DNA of 64,000 bases from Hyphomicrobiales bacterium. GTDB lineage: Bacteria > Pseudomonadota > Alphaproteobacteria > Rhizobiales > Rhizobiaceae. Made by a program: the position numbers and the translations under genes. Below, in pieces: positions 19,181-26,540 of the stretch (position 1 is the first letter of the stretch; every line of letters begins with the position of its first letter). The stretch lies in NCBI GenBank assembly GCA_003577315.1, contig QEVK01000005.1:62001-126000 (forward strand), given 5' to 3'. The notes under the pieces were generated by a model, which was given only the letters and a program-made list of their open reading frames with translations, had not been told where the DNA came from and did not search any database.

Positions 19181-20316
19181 CTGCCGCCCCCCTCGCCCAT
19201 CGCCGTCCTCAGGAAGGACAGCACCTCGGAGGCAGCCACGTCCTTCGCCACGAACGACTGGCCGATGCCGCGCGTCAGGATGAAGGTCAGCGCCCCTCGC
19301 GCGACCTTCTTGTCCTGGGCGATGTAGTCGAGCATGCGCTCCGCCCCCGGCAGCGCGCCGGGGATGTCGGCGATGGAGACCGGCAGGCCGACGGCGGAAA
19401 GATGCGCCTCCACCCGCCGCGCGTCGTCCGGCGAGCACAGGCCGAGCCGGCTGGAGAAGCGGTGCGCCAGCGCCATGCCGATGGCCACGCCCTCGCCGTG
19501 GACGAGGCGGGCGCTGTCGTAGCCGGTGGCGGCTTCCAGCGCATGGCCGAAGGTGTGGCCGAGATTGAGCAGCGCCCGGTCGCCGGTCTCGAACTCGTCG
19601 CGCGCCACCATCTCGGCCTTGGCCCGGCAGGATTCGGCGATGGCGTGGCGGCGGGCCGACCCGCCGGAAAACACGTCGCGCCAGTTCTCCTCCAGCCAGG
19701 CGAAGAAGCCGGGGCGGTCGATCAGCCCGTATTTCGCCACCTCGGCATAGCCGGCGCGGAACTCGCGCTGCGGCAGCGTGTCGAGGACGCCGGTGTCGGC
19801 CAGCACCAGCGCCGGCTGCTGGAAGACGCCGACGAGGTTCTTGCCGCGGGGGCTGTTGATGCCGGTCTTGCCGCCGACCGAGGAATCGACCTGCGCCAGC
19901 AGCGAGGTCGGCACCTGCACGAAGCGCATGCCGCGCCGCACGATGCCGGCGACGAAGCCGGCGAGGTCGCCGACGACGCCGCCGCCGAGCGCCACCACCA
20001 CGTCGCCGCGCTCCAGCCGCGCGGCGAGCACGGCGTCGACCACCTCCTCCAGCACGGCGAAGCTCTTGCTCTTCTCGCCGGGGGAAACGGCGATCGTGGC
20101 GGCGGCGATGCCGGCCGCCCCGAGGCTTTCGGCAAGGGCCGCGCCGTGGCGCGCCGCGACGTTCTCGTCGGTGACGATCGCCGCGCGCGCGCCCGGCAGC
20201 CTTGCGGCGATCTCGGCGCCGGCGGCGGCGATCACGCCCTCGCCGATCAGGATGTCGTAGCCGCGCGCGCCGAGCTCGACGCGCACCGTCTCGTGGTTGT
20301 TGCCGCCGTCGCTCAT
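19177..20316 (-). CDS. aroB: 3-dehydroquinate synthase
   Basis: Second step of the shikimate pathway, converting DAHP to 3-dehydroquinate using NAD and zinc. The NAD-binding block [18 protein letters not shown], the loop [10 protein letters not shown] and the metal-binding [12 protein letters not shown] are all present in 379 residues. Coupled by ATGA overlaps to aroK upstream and to the CBS/CorC gene downstream, giving the conserved aroK-aroB-hlyC type operon. Confidence 0.96.
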   Translation of the reverse strand: MSDGGNNHETVRVELGARGYDILIGEGVIAAAGAEIAARLPGARAAIVTDENVAARHGAALAESLGAAGIAAATIAVSPGEKSKSFAVLEEVVDAVLAARLERGDVVVALGGGVVGDLAGFVAGIVRRGMRFVQVPTSLLAQVDSSVGGKTGINSPRGKNLVGVFQQPALVLADTGVLDTLPQREFRAGYAEVAKYGLIDRPGFFAWLEENWRDVFSGGSARRHAIAESCRAKAEMVARDEFETGDRALLNLGHTFGHALEAATGYDSARLVHGEGVAIGMALAHRFSSRLGLCSPDDARRVEAHLSAVGLPVSIADIPGALPGAERMLDYIAQDKKVARGALTFILTRGIGQSFVAKDVAASEVLSFLRTAMGEGGGR

Positions 20317-20906
20317 GGCACCGCCCTTTCGCCTGCCTGCCTCTCGAGATGGTCGCCCAGCGCCTGCAACGTCTCCTGGGCGATGATCTCGCGTCCGGCG
20401 TCGCGGGTCTCGACCGTGATGTCGGCCGTGGCGTAGACGGGATAGCGCTCGGCCATCAGCTTCTCCATCACCGCGCGCGGATCGGCGCTCCTCAGGAGCG
20501 GCCGGTTCTGGTTGCGCGCCACGCGCTCCATCAAAAGGCCGATCTCGGCCTTGAGCCAGATCGACACCCCCCGCTCGGCGACGGCGCTGCGCGTTGCCGC
20601 GTTCATGAAGGCGCCGCCGCCGGTGGAGACCACGCGCGGCCCCTCGCGCAGCAGCCTGTCGATGACGCGCTGCTCCAGCGCCCGGAACTCCGGCTCGCCG
20701 TAGCGCTCGAACAGCTCGGGAACGCTCATGCGCGACACCGTCTCGATCTCGTGGTCGCTGTCGACGAAGGGGAGCGCGAGCGCCTGCGCCACGCGGCGGC
20801 CGATGGCGGTCTTGCCCGCGCCCATCAGGCCGACGAACACGATCGCGCGGTCTCCCAGCCGGTCGCGGATCGTGGCCGCGAGATCCGTCAATGGCTCGTC
20901 CGTCAT
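20313..20906 (-). CDS. aroK: Shikimate kinase
   Basis: Phosphorylates shikimate at the 3-hydroxyl. The 197-residue P-loop kinase shows [13 protein letters not shown] (Walker A), the shikimate-binding DSDHEIE and a GGGAF loop, and the lid region RPLLRS. First gene of the aroK-aroB operon; ATGA overlap with aroB. Confidence 0.95.
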   Translation of the reverse strand: MTDEPLTDLAATIRDRLGDRAIVFVGLMGAGKTAIGRRVAQALALPFVDSDHEIETVSRMSVPELFERYGEPEFRALEQRVIDRLLREGPRVVSTGGGAFMNAATRSAVAERGVSIWLKAEIGLLMERVARNQNRPLLRSADPRAVMEKLMAERYPVYATADITVETRDAGREIIAQETLQALGDHLERQAGERAVP

Positions 20907-21060
20907 CGTCCTGGCCCCGTTTGCCGCGGTATCGACATGAAAAGCGCGGGCGCGTCAAGCGGGCGGGCGCGCGCGGGCGGCGGCCGCGCATCCTTGCAAT
21001 GGCCGTGCCCGCGTCCCATAACGGGACGGGTTTGCAACAGCGACGATGGCAGGCGCATCG

Positions 21061-21210
21061 ATGCCGACACTGTTCCGGTTCCTGACGACGCTGGCCGTGC
21101 TGGCCGGGCTCGCCTACGGCGCCATGTACGCGCTGGTGCTCTATGTCGAGCCGAGGAAGGGCGAGATGACGGTGCGCATCCCGCCCGAGCGCCTCAACCC
21201 GCAACGCTGA
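21061..21210 (+). CDS. Small single-pass membrane protein
   Basis: A 49-codon ORF, too short for most gene callers. One membrane helix (FLTTLAVLAGLAYGAMYALVLYV) is followed by a short polar tail with EMTVRIPPERL. To my knowledge similar small proteins sit divergent from aroK in other Rhizobiales, sometimes misnamed histidine kinase; this is memory, not a search. ATG 21061 has GGCAGG upstream; an in-frame ATG at 21046 is possible. Function unknown. Confidence 0.65.
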   Translation: MPTLFRFLTTLAVLAGLAYGAMYALVLYVEPRKGEMTVRIPPERLNPQR

Positions 21211-21261
21211 GCCCGCGCCCGGCCCCGGCAAAGAAGAGAACGAAAATTTCCGAAAGGCCCC

Positions 21262-21286
21262 GGAACCTTGCCGGGACGGTGCCGTT
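21262..21286 (+). promoter_or_regulatory. Sigma-EcfG promoter before sRNA candidate
   Basis: GGAAC at 21262-21266, a 16-base spacer, and CGTT at 21283-21286. This is the full consensus for the alphaproteobacterial general stress sigma factor. No ORF follows on this strand before the convergent kinase gene; instead there are structured hairpins and a terminator. Transcription should start near 21293. Confidence 0.8.
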
Positions 21287-21292
21287 TACGGG

Positions 21293-21410
21293 AGCGACGG
21301 CCGGATGTCCGTACCCGATAGCCCCCCCAACGGGTATTCCGGTCGCCGTGGCGGAAAGATTTCCCCAAATCGTCACCGCCGAAAAAGCCGGTCTTGCGAC
21401 CGGCTTTTTC
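21293..21410 (+). ncRNA. Candidate GsrN-like stress sRNA
   Basis: About 118 nt between a sigma-EcfG promoter and a strong terminator. Hairpin 1 has stem TACCCG/CGGGTA (21312-21336) with a loop holding seven consecutive C. Hairpin 2 has outer stem GGCGG/CCGCC and inner stem GATTT/AAATC with a CCCC loop (21350-21380). Hairpin 3 is the terminator. Caulobacter GsrN is a sigma-EcfG-dependent sRNA encoded close to the stress locus that acts through C-rich loops. The resemblance is in position, promoter and architecture; no alignment was possible. Confidence 0.65.
21381..21410 (+). terminator. Rho-independent terminator
   Basis: Perfect 13-base inverted repeat, GAAAAAGCCGGTC and GACCGGCTTTTTC around a TTGC loop. 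The 3' arm supplies the U-run on the plus strand, and the A-run of the 5' arm supplies one on the minus strand, so it can also end the convergent kinase transcript. Confidence 0.9.
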
Positions 21411-21441
21411 ATTTGCGGGCCCGCCGCGCGGGAGACCGCGC

Positions 21442-22410
21442 CTATCCGGCCTCGAAATTCGGCGCCGGCACTTCCAGCCGGTAGGCGAGGCGCTCCTCGC
21501 TGACGTCGAAGCGCGCCGTGCCGTCGAGCGACAGCGGCACCACCCGCTCCAGCGCCACGCTGGCGAAGTCCTTGCGCTCGGGCCGGCCGGCGGCGCCGGC
21601 CGGCTCGCTCCAGGTCAGGATCAGCGACGGCGCGCCGCCGTCGGCCCCGAGCGGGGCGAGCGAGGCGGTGAGCAGCGCATGCCCGCCCGGCCGCGAAAGC
21701 GCGCCGTGGCTCATCGAGTTGACCACCAGCTCGTGCAGCGCCAGCCCGATATGCAGCGCCGCGTTGGGGTTGAGGTGGACGTCGACGCCCTCGAAGCGCA
21801 CGCTGCCGTCGTCGTCCTCGCGGAAGCGCCCGACCTGGCCCTCCACCAGCTCGCTCAGCATCGCGCCGCGCCAGTTGGACGAGGTCACCAGGTCCTGCGA
21901 GGAGGCGAGCGAATGCAGCCGGCCGCGAAAGCGGTCGAGGAAGCTGTCGATGCCCGAGGCGGTGCGGCCGGTCTGGGTGGCGATGCTCTGGATGATGGCG
22001 AGCAGGTTCTTCGAGCGGTGGCTGACCTCGCGCAGCAGCGTGCGCAGCGTCTGCTCGCGGCGCTTGCGGTCGGTGACCTCGACCATGGTGGTGACCAGGC
22101 CGGCGATCTCGTCGTCGTCGCCGGTGTCGGCGTCGATCCACATGTCGTACCAGCGCCCGCCATGCTCGACGCCTTCGTGGAACTCCAGCTTCTCCGGCTG
22201 GCCGGAGGCGAGCACGCCGCGCTTCAGCTCGGCGATGCGGTCGGCCATCGGCCCGGAGAGGAATTCGCCGTCGGTCTTGCCGATGATGTCGCCCTGCGAC
22301 CATTCGGCGGGCACGTTCTGCGCCCACAGCACGGCGAGGTCCGGCGTCTGGTAGATGACGACGATGCCCGTGTTGCGCAGCGCGCGCAGCAATCCCCGCC
22401 TCAGCTGCAC
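21442..22410 (-). CDS. PAS / HWE-type sensor histidine kinase
   Basis: About 322 residues and no membrane segment. An N-terminal PAS domain (about 20-125) ends in VTTMVEVTDRKRREQ. The HWE/HisKA_2 dimerisation block REVSHRSKNLLAIIQSIATQT carries the phospho-histidine, and the ATPase region has LHELVVNSMSHGAL. Kinases of this type next to phyR usually control PhyR phosphorylation, so a role as stress-response kinase is inferred. GTG 22410 is chosen for its AAGGGG ribosome site; the longer frame to 22530 has none. Confidence 0.85.
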   Translation of the reverse strand: MQLRRGLLRALRNTGIVVIYQTPDLAVLWAQNVPAEWSQGDIIGKTDGEFLSGPMADRIAELKRGVLASGQPEKLEFHEGVEHGGRWYDMWIDADTGDDDEIAGLVTTMVEVTDRKRREQTLRTLLREVSHRSKNLLAIIQSIATQTGRTASGIDSFLDRFRGRLHSLASSQDLVTSSNWRGAMLSELVEGQVGRFREDDDGSVRFEGVDVHLNPNAALHIGLALHELVVNSMSHGALSRPGGHALLTASLAPLGADGGAPSLILTWSEPAGAAGRPERKDFASVALERVVPLSLDGTARFDVSEERLAYRLEVPAPNFEAG

Positions 22411-22639
22411 CGTACCACCCCTTGTCGCGCCACCTGCGTGCGAATGTCCGCGCGCGCCTCCGCCCGGCCGGCGCAGGATAGGGGAGAAATTGTGAACGAA
22501 GCCTGACGCATGTGGCTCACGATGGTTCACGGTCCCGCGGAAGCCGCGCCGGACAGCCTCCGCCTCGCGGCTTCGGCTGCCCGGCGGGAGACGGAGTCCC
22601 GAGTGAGGGGCTTCGGGATTCCGACCTTGATTCGCACAC

Positions 22640-22659
22640 GGCCCGGGAAGACCCGGGCC
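22640..22659 (-). terminator. GC-rich hairpin after DUF1328 gene
   Basis: Perfect stem GGCCCGGG/CCCGGGCC with a four-base loop, about 20 bases past the stop of the minus-strand DUF1328 gene. It lacks a U-run, so termination is plausible rather than certain. Confidence 0.45.
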
Positions 22660-22677
22660 GCGCGCAACGGCGTTTCC

Positions 22678-22845
22678 CTAGCCGGCCCGTCGCATCAGCC
22701 CGGCCACGAGCGAGATGACGAGGAAGGCGAGGAAGATGAAGAAGAGGATCTGCGCGATGCCGGCGGAGGCGCCGGCGATGCCGCCGAAGCCGAGCGCGCC
22801 CGCGATGATGGCGACGACGAGGAACACGACTGCCCAGTACAGCAT
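22678..22845 (-). CDS. DUF1328 small membrane protein
   Basis: A 55-residue protein made of two membrane helices ([20 protein letters not shown] and [18 protein letters not shown]), matching the DUF1328/YtjA family. These are often induced by envelope or general stress. A consensus sigma-EcfG promoter lies about 45 bases upstream, so control by the neighbouring stress sigma factor is expected. Function unknown. Confidence 0.9.
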   Translation of the reverse strand: MLYWAVVFLVVAIIAGALGFGGIAGASAGIAQILFFIFLAFLVISLVAGLMRRAG

Positions 22846-22891
22846 GGTCTGCCTCCCTGTGAGAGATGTGCTTTTGCAAGAGGTTTCGCAA

Positions 22892-22916
22892 AACGCGCCG
22901 TCCCGGCATTGGTTCC
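22892..22916 (-). promoter_or_regulatory. Sigma-EcfG promoter of DUF1328 gene
   Basis: On the minus strand: GGAAC, 16 bases, CGTT. Transcription should begin near 22885, leaving a leader of about 40 bases before the DUF1328 start. Confidence 0.8.
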
Positions 22917-22950
22917 GCGCGCGCCCCGCTCTTTCGGCCGCGCCCCGCGC

Positions 22951-22976
22951 AAGAAAAAGCCGCCCCGAAGGGCGGC
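22951..22976 (-). terminator. Rho-independent terminator of phyR
   Basis: Read on the minus strand: GCCGCCC, a TTCG loop, GGGCGGC and a TTTTTCTT tail, starting 26 bases after the phyR stop. Confidence 0.88.
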
Positions 22977-23001
22977 CTCGCCGTCGCCGGCGGCGGACGG
23001 A

Positions 23002-23796
23002 TCAGGCCGCCGCCTTCGCCTGCCGGTCGAAGAACAGCGCCTGGCTGATGAGCGCCTTGACCATGTCGGGGTTGAACGGCTTGGTGACGAGGAAGGCCGG
23101 CTCCGGCCGCTCGCCGGTCAGCAGCCGCTCGGGGAAGGCGGTGATGAAGATCACCGGCACCGGCGTGCCCGCCAGGATCTCGTTGACGGCGTCGATGCCA
23201 GACGAGCCGTCGGCGAGCTGGATGTCGGCCAGCACCATCTTCGGGCCGGTGCGGGCGAACAGCGACACGGCCTCCTTGTGGGTGCGCGCGGTGCCGACCA
23301 CGCGGTGGCCGAGGCTCTCGACGAGCTGCTCGATGTCCATCGCGATCAGCGGCTCGTCCTCGATGATGAGCACCTCGGTCGCCACCTGGCGCGAGATCTC
23401 GTCGCTGGCCTCCGACAGGAGGGCCGCGAACGCCTTCTCGTCGATGTCGAGGATCTCGGCGGCCTCGGCCTCGGAGAAGCCCTCGACGGCGACCAGCAGG
23501 AACGCCTGGCGCGGCAGCGGCGCGAGCGCGGACAGGTTGGCCGCCGCGCGGCTCTCCCACGCCGGCTGGCTCTCGGGCTCGGGCACGCGGATGCCGACCG
23601 AGGTGAACAGGCGGGTGAACACGCGATAAAGGCCGATGCGGTCGCTGGAAAGCTCGGGAAACACGCCGATGTCGGCGATGATGGCCTCCAGCGTGGCGGC
23701 CACCAGCGCGTCGCCGCTGGTCTGGGAGCCGGTCAGCGCGCGCGAGAAGCGCCGCAGGAACGGCAGATGCGGGGCGATGCGTGTGGACAATGTCAT
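23002..23796 (-). CDS. phyR: General stress response regulator PhyR
   Basis: Anti-anti-sigma regulator of 264 residues. The N-terminal sigma-factor-like domain (about 1-135, with LPRQAFLLVAVEGFSEAEAA) mimics EcfG. The C-terminal receiver carries the acidic pair in LIIEDEP and phosphoacceptor Asp191 in VLADIQLADGSSG. When phosphorylated, PhyR binds NepR and frees EcfG. It is divergent from nepR-ecfG and has its own sigma-EcfG promoter, so it is positively autoregulated. Confidence 0.97.
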   Translation of the reverse strand: MTLSTRIAPHLPFLRRFSRALTGSQTSGDALVAATLEAIIADIGVFPELSSDRIGLYRVFTRLFTSVGIRVPEPESQPAWESRAAANLSALAPLPRQAFLLVAVEGFSEAEAAEILDIDEKAFAALLSEASDEISRQVATEVLIIEDEPLIAMDIEQLVESLGHRVVGTARTHKEAVSLFARTGPKMVLADIQLADGSSGIDAVNEILAGTPVPVIFITAFPERLLTGERPEPAFLVTKPFNPDMVKALISQALFFDRQAKAAA

Positions 23797-23863
23797 GATA
23801 TGGCGTCTCCCTCAGTGACGTCGTATGAAAGTGCGGCATGAACAGGCATGCAGTTTGGGCCAC

Positions 23864-23888
23864 AACGCGGCGGGCGAAAAAAAGTTCC
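23864..23888 (-). promoter_or_regulatory. Sigma-EcfG promoter of phyR
   Basis: Minus strand GGAAC (23888-23884), 16 bases, CGTT (23867-23864). Expected start near 23857, about 60 bases before the phyR ATG. Only nine bases separate it from the plus-strand promoter of nepR-ecfG. Confidence 0.85.
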
Positions 23889-23897
23889 GGCCGTCCC

Positions 23898-23922
23898 GGA
23901 ACGATTCCGCAAAGAGCGCGTT
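23898..23922 (+). promoter_or_regulatory. Sigma-EcfG promoter of nepR-ecfG
   Basis: GGAAC (23898-23902), 16 bases, CGTT (23919-23922). Autoregulatory promoter for the anti-sigma and sigma factor operon, with a start expected near 23929. Confidence 0.88.
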
Positions 23923-23975
23923 TGGCCCTGGTCCGGAACGCCGCACGGGTGGCCGGGGAAAGGAAAAGCGCATTG

Positions 23976-24239
23976 ATGTGTGCCGCCAAGGCGGGCACGG
24001 CGGGGGCAGTGAGAACCAGCATGACCAAGGCAAGAGCAGCCGCCGCTGGCGGCCTGAAGCGGGCGGGCAGCCGCGCGGACCCACTCGGACCGAACTCGGA
24101 GATCGGACGCAAGCTCAAGCAGTATTACGACGACCTGGTGTCGGAGGCGGTGCCGGACAAGTTCCAGGATCTGTTGCGGCAGCTCGAGGATCGCGAGCAG
24201 CCGGTGGCGGTGCCGGCCAGCGGCAGCGACAGGGAGTGA
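23976..24239 (+). CDS. nepR: Anti-sigma factor NepR
   Basis: Small anti-sigma factor that sequesters EcfG until phosphorylated PhyR binds it. The conserved helix pair is GPNSEIGRKLKQYYDDLV and VPDKFQDLLRQLED, flanked by disordered tails as usual. ATG 23976 (87 residues) has AAAGGA about ten bases upstream. ATG 24021 (72 residues) is closer to the usual NepR length but has a weaker ribosome site. ecfG starts twelve bases after the stop. Confidence 0.9.
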   Translation: MCAAKAGTAGAVRTSMTKARAAAAGGLKRAGSRADPLGPNSEIGRKLKQYYDDLVSEAVPDKFQDLLRQLEDREQPVAVPASGSDRE

Positions 24240-24250
24240 GGGGAGCCGAC

Positions 24251-24799
24251 ATGGACGATCGTTCGACCTTCAAGCAGGATCTGCTCGGGGCGATCCCCAG
24301 CCTGCGCGCCTTCGCCATGTCGCTGGCGCAGAACGCCGACAAGGCCGACGATCTGGTGCAGGAGACGCTGGTCAAGGCGTGGGACAAGCAGGCCTCCTTC
24401 CAGCCCGGCACCAACCTGAAGGCGTGGGTGTTCACCATCCTGCGCAACGAGTTCTACTCCCAGATGCGCAAGCGCGGCCGCGAGGTGCAGGACAGCGACG
24501 GCGCACTCACCGCGCGCGTGGCCGTCCATCCCGGCCAGCACGGCGCCATGGACCTCGGCGACTTCCGCGCCGCGCTCGAAAAGCTGCCGGAGGACCAGCG
24601 CGAGGCCATCATCCTGATCGGCGCCTCGGGCTTCTCCTACGAGGAGGCGGCCGAGATCTGCGGCTGCGCCGTCGGCACCATCAAGAGCCGCGTCTCGCGC
24701 GCCAGGAGCCGGCTGCAGGAAATCCTCGGCGTCTCCGGCGAGGCCGACTACGGCCCCGACGCCATCTCCTCCCAGGTCATGGGCTCAAACGCCGCCTGA
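24251..24799 (+). CDS. ecfG: General stress ECF sigma factor EcfG
   Basis: ECF sigma factor of 182 residues. Region 2 includes ADDLVQETLVKAWDKQASF and region 4 LPEDQREAIILIGASGFSYEEAAEICGC-type sequence with the helix-turn-helix GTIKSRVSRARSRLQE. Co-transcribed with nepR, the classic arrangement. Its target motif GGAAC-N16/17-CGTT recurs at least seven times in this window. The 3' end overlaps a convergent receiver gene by 15 bases. Confidence 0.96.
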   Translation: MDDRSTFKQDLLGAIPSLRAFAMSLAQNADKADDLVQETLVKAWDKQASFQPGTNLKAWVFTILRNEFYSQMRKRGREVQDSDGALTARVAVHPGQHGAMDLGDFRAALEKLPEDQREAIILIGASGFSYEEAAEICGCAVGTIKSRVSRARSRLQEILGVSGEADYGPDAISSQVMGSNAA

Positions 24800-25183
24800 C
24801 AGCGCCGCCGAGCGCGCGATCGCCCGCGCCAGCGCCTCGATCAGCGCGCGCCCGCCATAGGGCTTGCCGATCACCGCCACGTCGGGAAAGGCGTCGAACA
24901 GCCCGTCGGCGTCGGCGTGGCCGGTGGCGAACACGAAGGGCACGCCCTCGCCCGCCAGCCTTTCGGCGAAGCCGAGCGTCGAGCGCCCGGCGAGCGCGAC
25001 GTCGAGGATGGCGGCGTCGAAGCCGCCGCGCGCCGGCCCCTCCGGGCCGGCCTCCTCCAGCGCATGCACGAGCAGCACCTCGGCCGCGCCGTACTCGCGG
25101 CAAAGCTGCTCCACGTCCATGGCGATGAGGATTTCGTCCTCCATGACGAGGACCCGCATGCCCGCCAGCGGAAGGTCGCGCAA
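24785..25183 (-). CDS. Single-domain response regulator, FATGUY type
   Basis: About 132 residues, receiver only. Acidic residues are in LVMEDEILIAMD, the phosphoacceptor in AAILDVALAGRS and the conserved lysine in VIGKPYGG. The switch region PFVFATGHADADG fits the FATGUY-motif subfamily (SdrG, MrrA) that feeds phosphate to the PhyR stress pathway in other alphaproteobacteria. TTG 25183 is chosen because AGGGGG precedes it; the ATG at 25159 has no ribosome site. A link to the adjacent stress locus is inferred. Confidence 0.82.
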   Translation of the reverse strand: MRDLPLAGMRVLVMEDEILIAMDVEQLCREYGAAEVLLVHALEEAGPEGPARGGFDAAILDVALAGRSTLGFAERLAGEGVPFVFATGHADADGLFDAFPDVAVIGKPYGGRALIEALARAIARSAALSGGV

Positions 25184-25303
25184 GAAGACCCCCTCCCCTC
25201 GAAAAAGGCAGTTGTGCCCCGCCGCCCCGCGCCTGTCATCTAAATTGATGTGAACGCCTCTAACATTGCCGCGGGCCTCGTTCGCGGCGATGATGGCGCG
25301 GAT

Positions 25304-25328
25304 GGAACCGGCCGCGGCGCGGCGCGTT
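25304..25328 (+). promoter_or_regulatory. Sigma-EcfG promoter of DUF883 operon
   Basis: GGAAC (25304-25308), 16 bases, CGTT (25325-25328). Expected start near 25335, about 33 bases before the DUF883 ATG. Confidence 0.8.
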
Positions 25329-25367
25329 GAGGCGGCAACCGCAAACGAGACAACAGGAGTTCCCGAC

Positions 25368-25703
25368 ATGGCGACAGCATCCACCGGCAAGGCGGGCAAG
25401 GACGACGCCAAGGCCACCCCAGCCGATCTCGAGGCCGAGATCGCCCGTCTTCGCGAAGACGTCGCCCGCCTTACCGAGCAGCTCGGCCGCACCGGCGAGC
25501 ACACGCTGTCGGCCGCCCGCCGCGCGGCGAGCGAGGGCGCCGAGCAGCTTCGCGTCAAGGGCGAGGCGGCCGTGGATGCCCTGAAGTCGAATGCCGGAGA
25601 CATCGAGCGCCAGATCACCGAGGCGGTGCGCGAGAAGCCGATCACCTCGCTCGCCATCGCCGCCGGCATCGGCTTCTTCTTCGCCCTTCTGTCGCGTCGC
25701 TAG
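25368..25703 (+). CDS. DUF883/ElaB-like membrane-anchored protein
   Basis: A 111-residue protein with a charged helical N-terminus (DLEAEIARLREDVARLTEQL, heptad-like) and one C-terminal membrane segment (PITSLAIAAGIGFFFALLS), the layout of ElaB/YqjD ribosome-associated inner-membrane proteins. AGGAG precedes the ATG. It has a sigma-EcfG promoter and is followed after four bases by a holin-like gene. Its exact role is unknown. Confidence 0.88.
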   Translation: MATASTGKAGKDDAKATPADLEAEIARLREDVARLTEQLGRTGEHTLSAARRAASEGAEQLRVKGEAAVDALKSNAGDIERQITEAVREKPITSLAIAAGIGFFFALLSRR

Positions 25704-25707
25704 ACCT

Positions 25708-26157
25708 GTGCAGGCGCTTGCGTCCCTGATCGGCGCGATCGTTTCCGGCGAGGCGTCGGAAGCGATCGGCCGCGCGCGCCGCACGGCGATGGTCTATGCG
25801 CTGGCCGGCCTGCTCCTCCTGTGCGGGGCGGGCTTCCTCGTCGGCGCCGGCTTCGTGGCCGCCGCGCGCGAGATCGGCACGGTCGCGGCCGCGCTGTGGT
25901 TCGGCGGCGGCTTCGTCGTGCTCGCCCTCCTCCTCGTCGGCGTCGACCGGCTGGCGACGCGCTCGCGCGCCAGGCGCGAGGCGCAACGCCGGCGCGAGGA
26001 AGCGCGCGCCGTGGCGAGCGCCGCCGCCATCGCGCTGCTGCCGACGCTGCTGGCCTCGCGCGCCCGCGGCCTGGCGCTGATCCTGCCGGCGGCCGCCGCG
26101 CTCGCCTATGGCGTGTGGCGCGAGAACGCGCCGCACGACGGCGACAGGCAGGACTGA
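25708..26157 (+). CDS. Phage-holin-family-like membrane protein
   Basis: About 149 residues with membrane segments near 25-50 (AMVYALAGLLLLCGAGFLVG) and 58-80, an Arg-rich loop, and a terminal hydrophobic stretch (GLALILPAAAALAYGVW). Genes like this commonly follow DUF883 genes and carry the phage holin family name, though they are chromosomal stress genes. The start is a GTG without a clear ribosome site, so translation is probably coupled to the upstream gene. Confidence 0.75.
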   Translation: MQALASLIGAIVSGEASEAIGRARRTAMVYALAGLLLLCGAGFLVGAGFVAAAREIGTVAAALWFGGGFVVLALLLVGVDRLATRSRARREAQRRREEARAVASAAAIALLPTLLASRARGLALILPAAAALAYGVWRENAPHDGDRQD

Positions 26158-26189
26158 CGCCTTCCTCCTCCTTCTCCGCCTGCATCATC

Positions 26190-26223
26190 GCGAGGCGTCG
26201 CCGCGGAACCGGCGGCGCCTCGC
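26190..26223. repeat. Inverted repeat, possible terminator
   Basis: GCGAGGCG and CGCCTCGC arms around a further CGCCG/CGGCG pairing, between the holin-like gene and a small membrane gene. A strong hairpin without a U-run; either intrinsic termination or mRNA processing is possible. Confidence 0.5.
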
Positions 26224-26248
26224 GCGCATTTCGCTCCGGGGCGGCGAC

Positions 26249-26491
26249 ATGGCCATGGAGGTCCTCATGCCCAGAACCGTCATCGAGCCGGAAAAGGCCC
26301 GGCAGGGGCGCAACGGCCCGCGCATCCTGATCGTGCTGGTGTGCGCCCTGCTGCTCGCCATGCTGGCGTGGTGGGGCGTCGAGACCTTCGGCAAGGCGAT
26401 CGCGCCCGACGAGCCGGTCGGCGCCGCGCCGGCGCAGGAGCCGGCATCGCCGGCCCGGGCCTCCGCAGACCGGCAGCCGGCGGGCGGCTAG
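26249..26491 (+). CDS. Small single-pass membrane protein
   Basis: About 80 residues: a basic N-terminus, one helix (RILIVLVCALLLAMLAWWGV) and a Pro/Ala-rich tail. No family recognised. An internal ATG seven codons in (MPRTVIEPEK) is an alternative start. It lies downstream of the DUF883/holin pair and may be part of the same stress transcription unit if the intervening hairpin is read through. Confidence 0.6.
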   Translation: MAMEVLMPRTVIEPEKARQGRNGPRILIVLVCALLLAMLAWWGVETFGKAIAPDEPVGAAPAQEPASPARASADRQPAGG

Positions 26492-26540
26492 AGCATCTTG
26501 CAGTCAGGCGGACTCCGGGCTTGTCCGGGCGTCCGCCGCC

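Noticed and set aside
25708..26157. Remnant prophage because of holin-like gene
   Set aside because: No other phage genes; the gene is paired with DUF883 as in many chromosomes.
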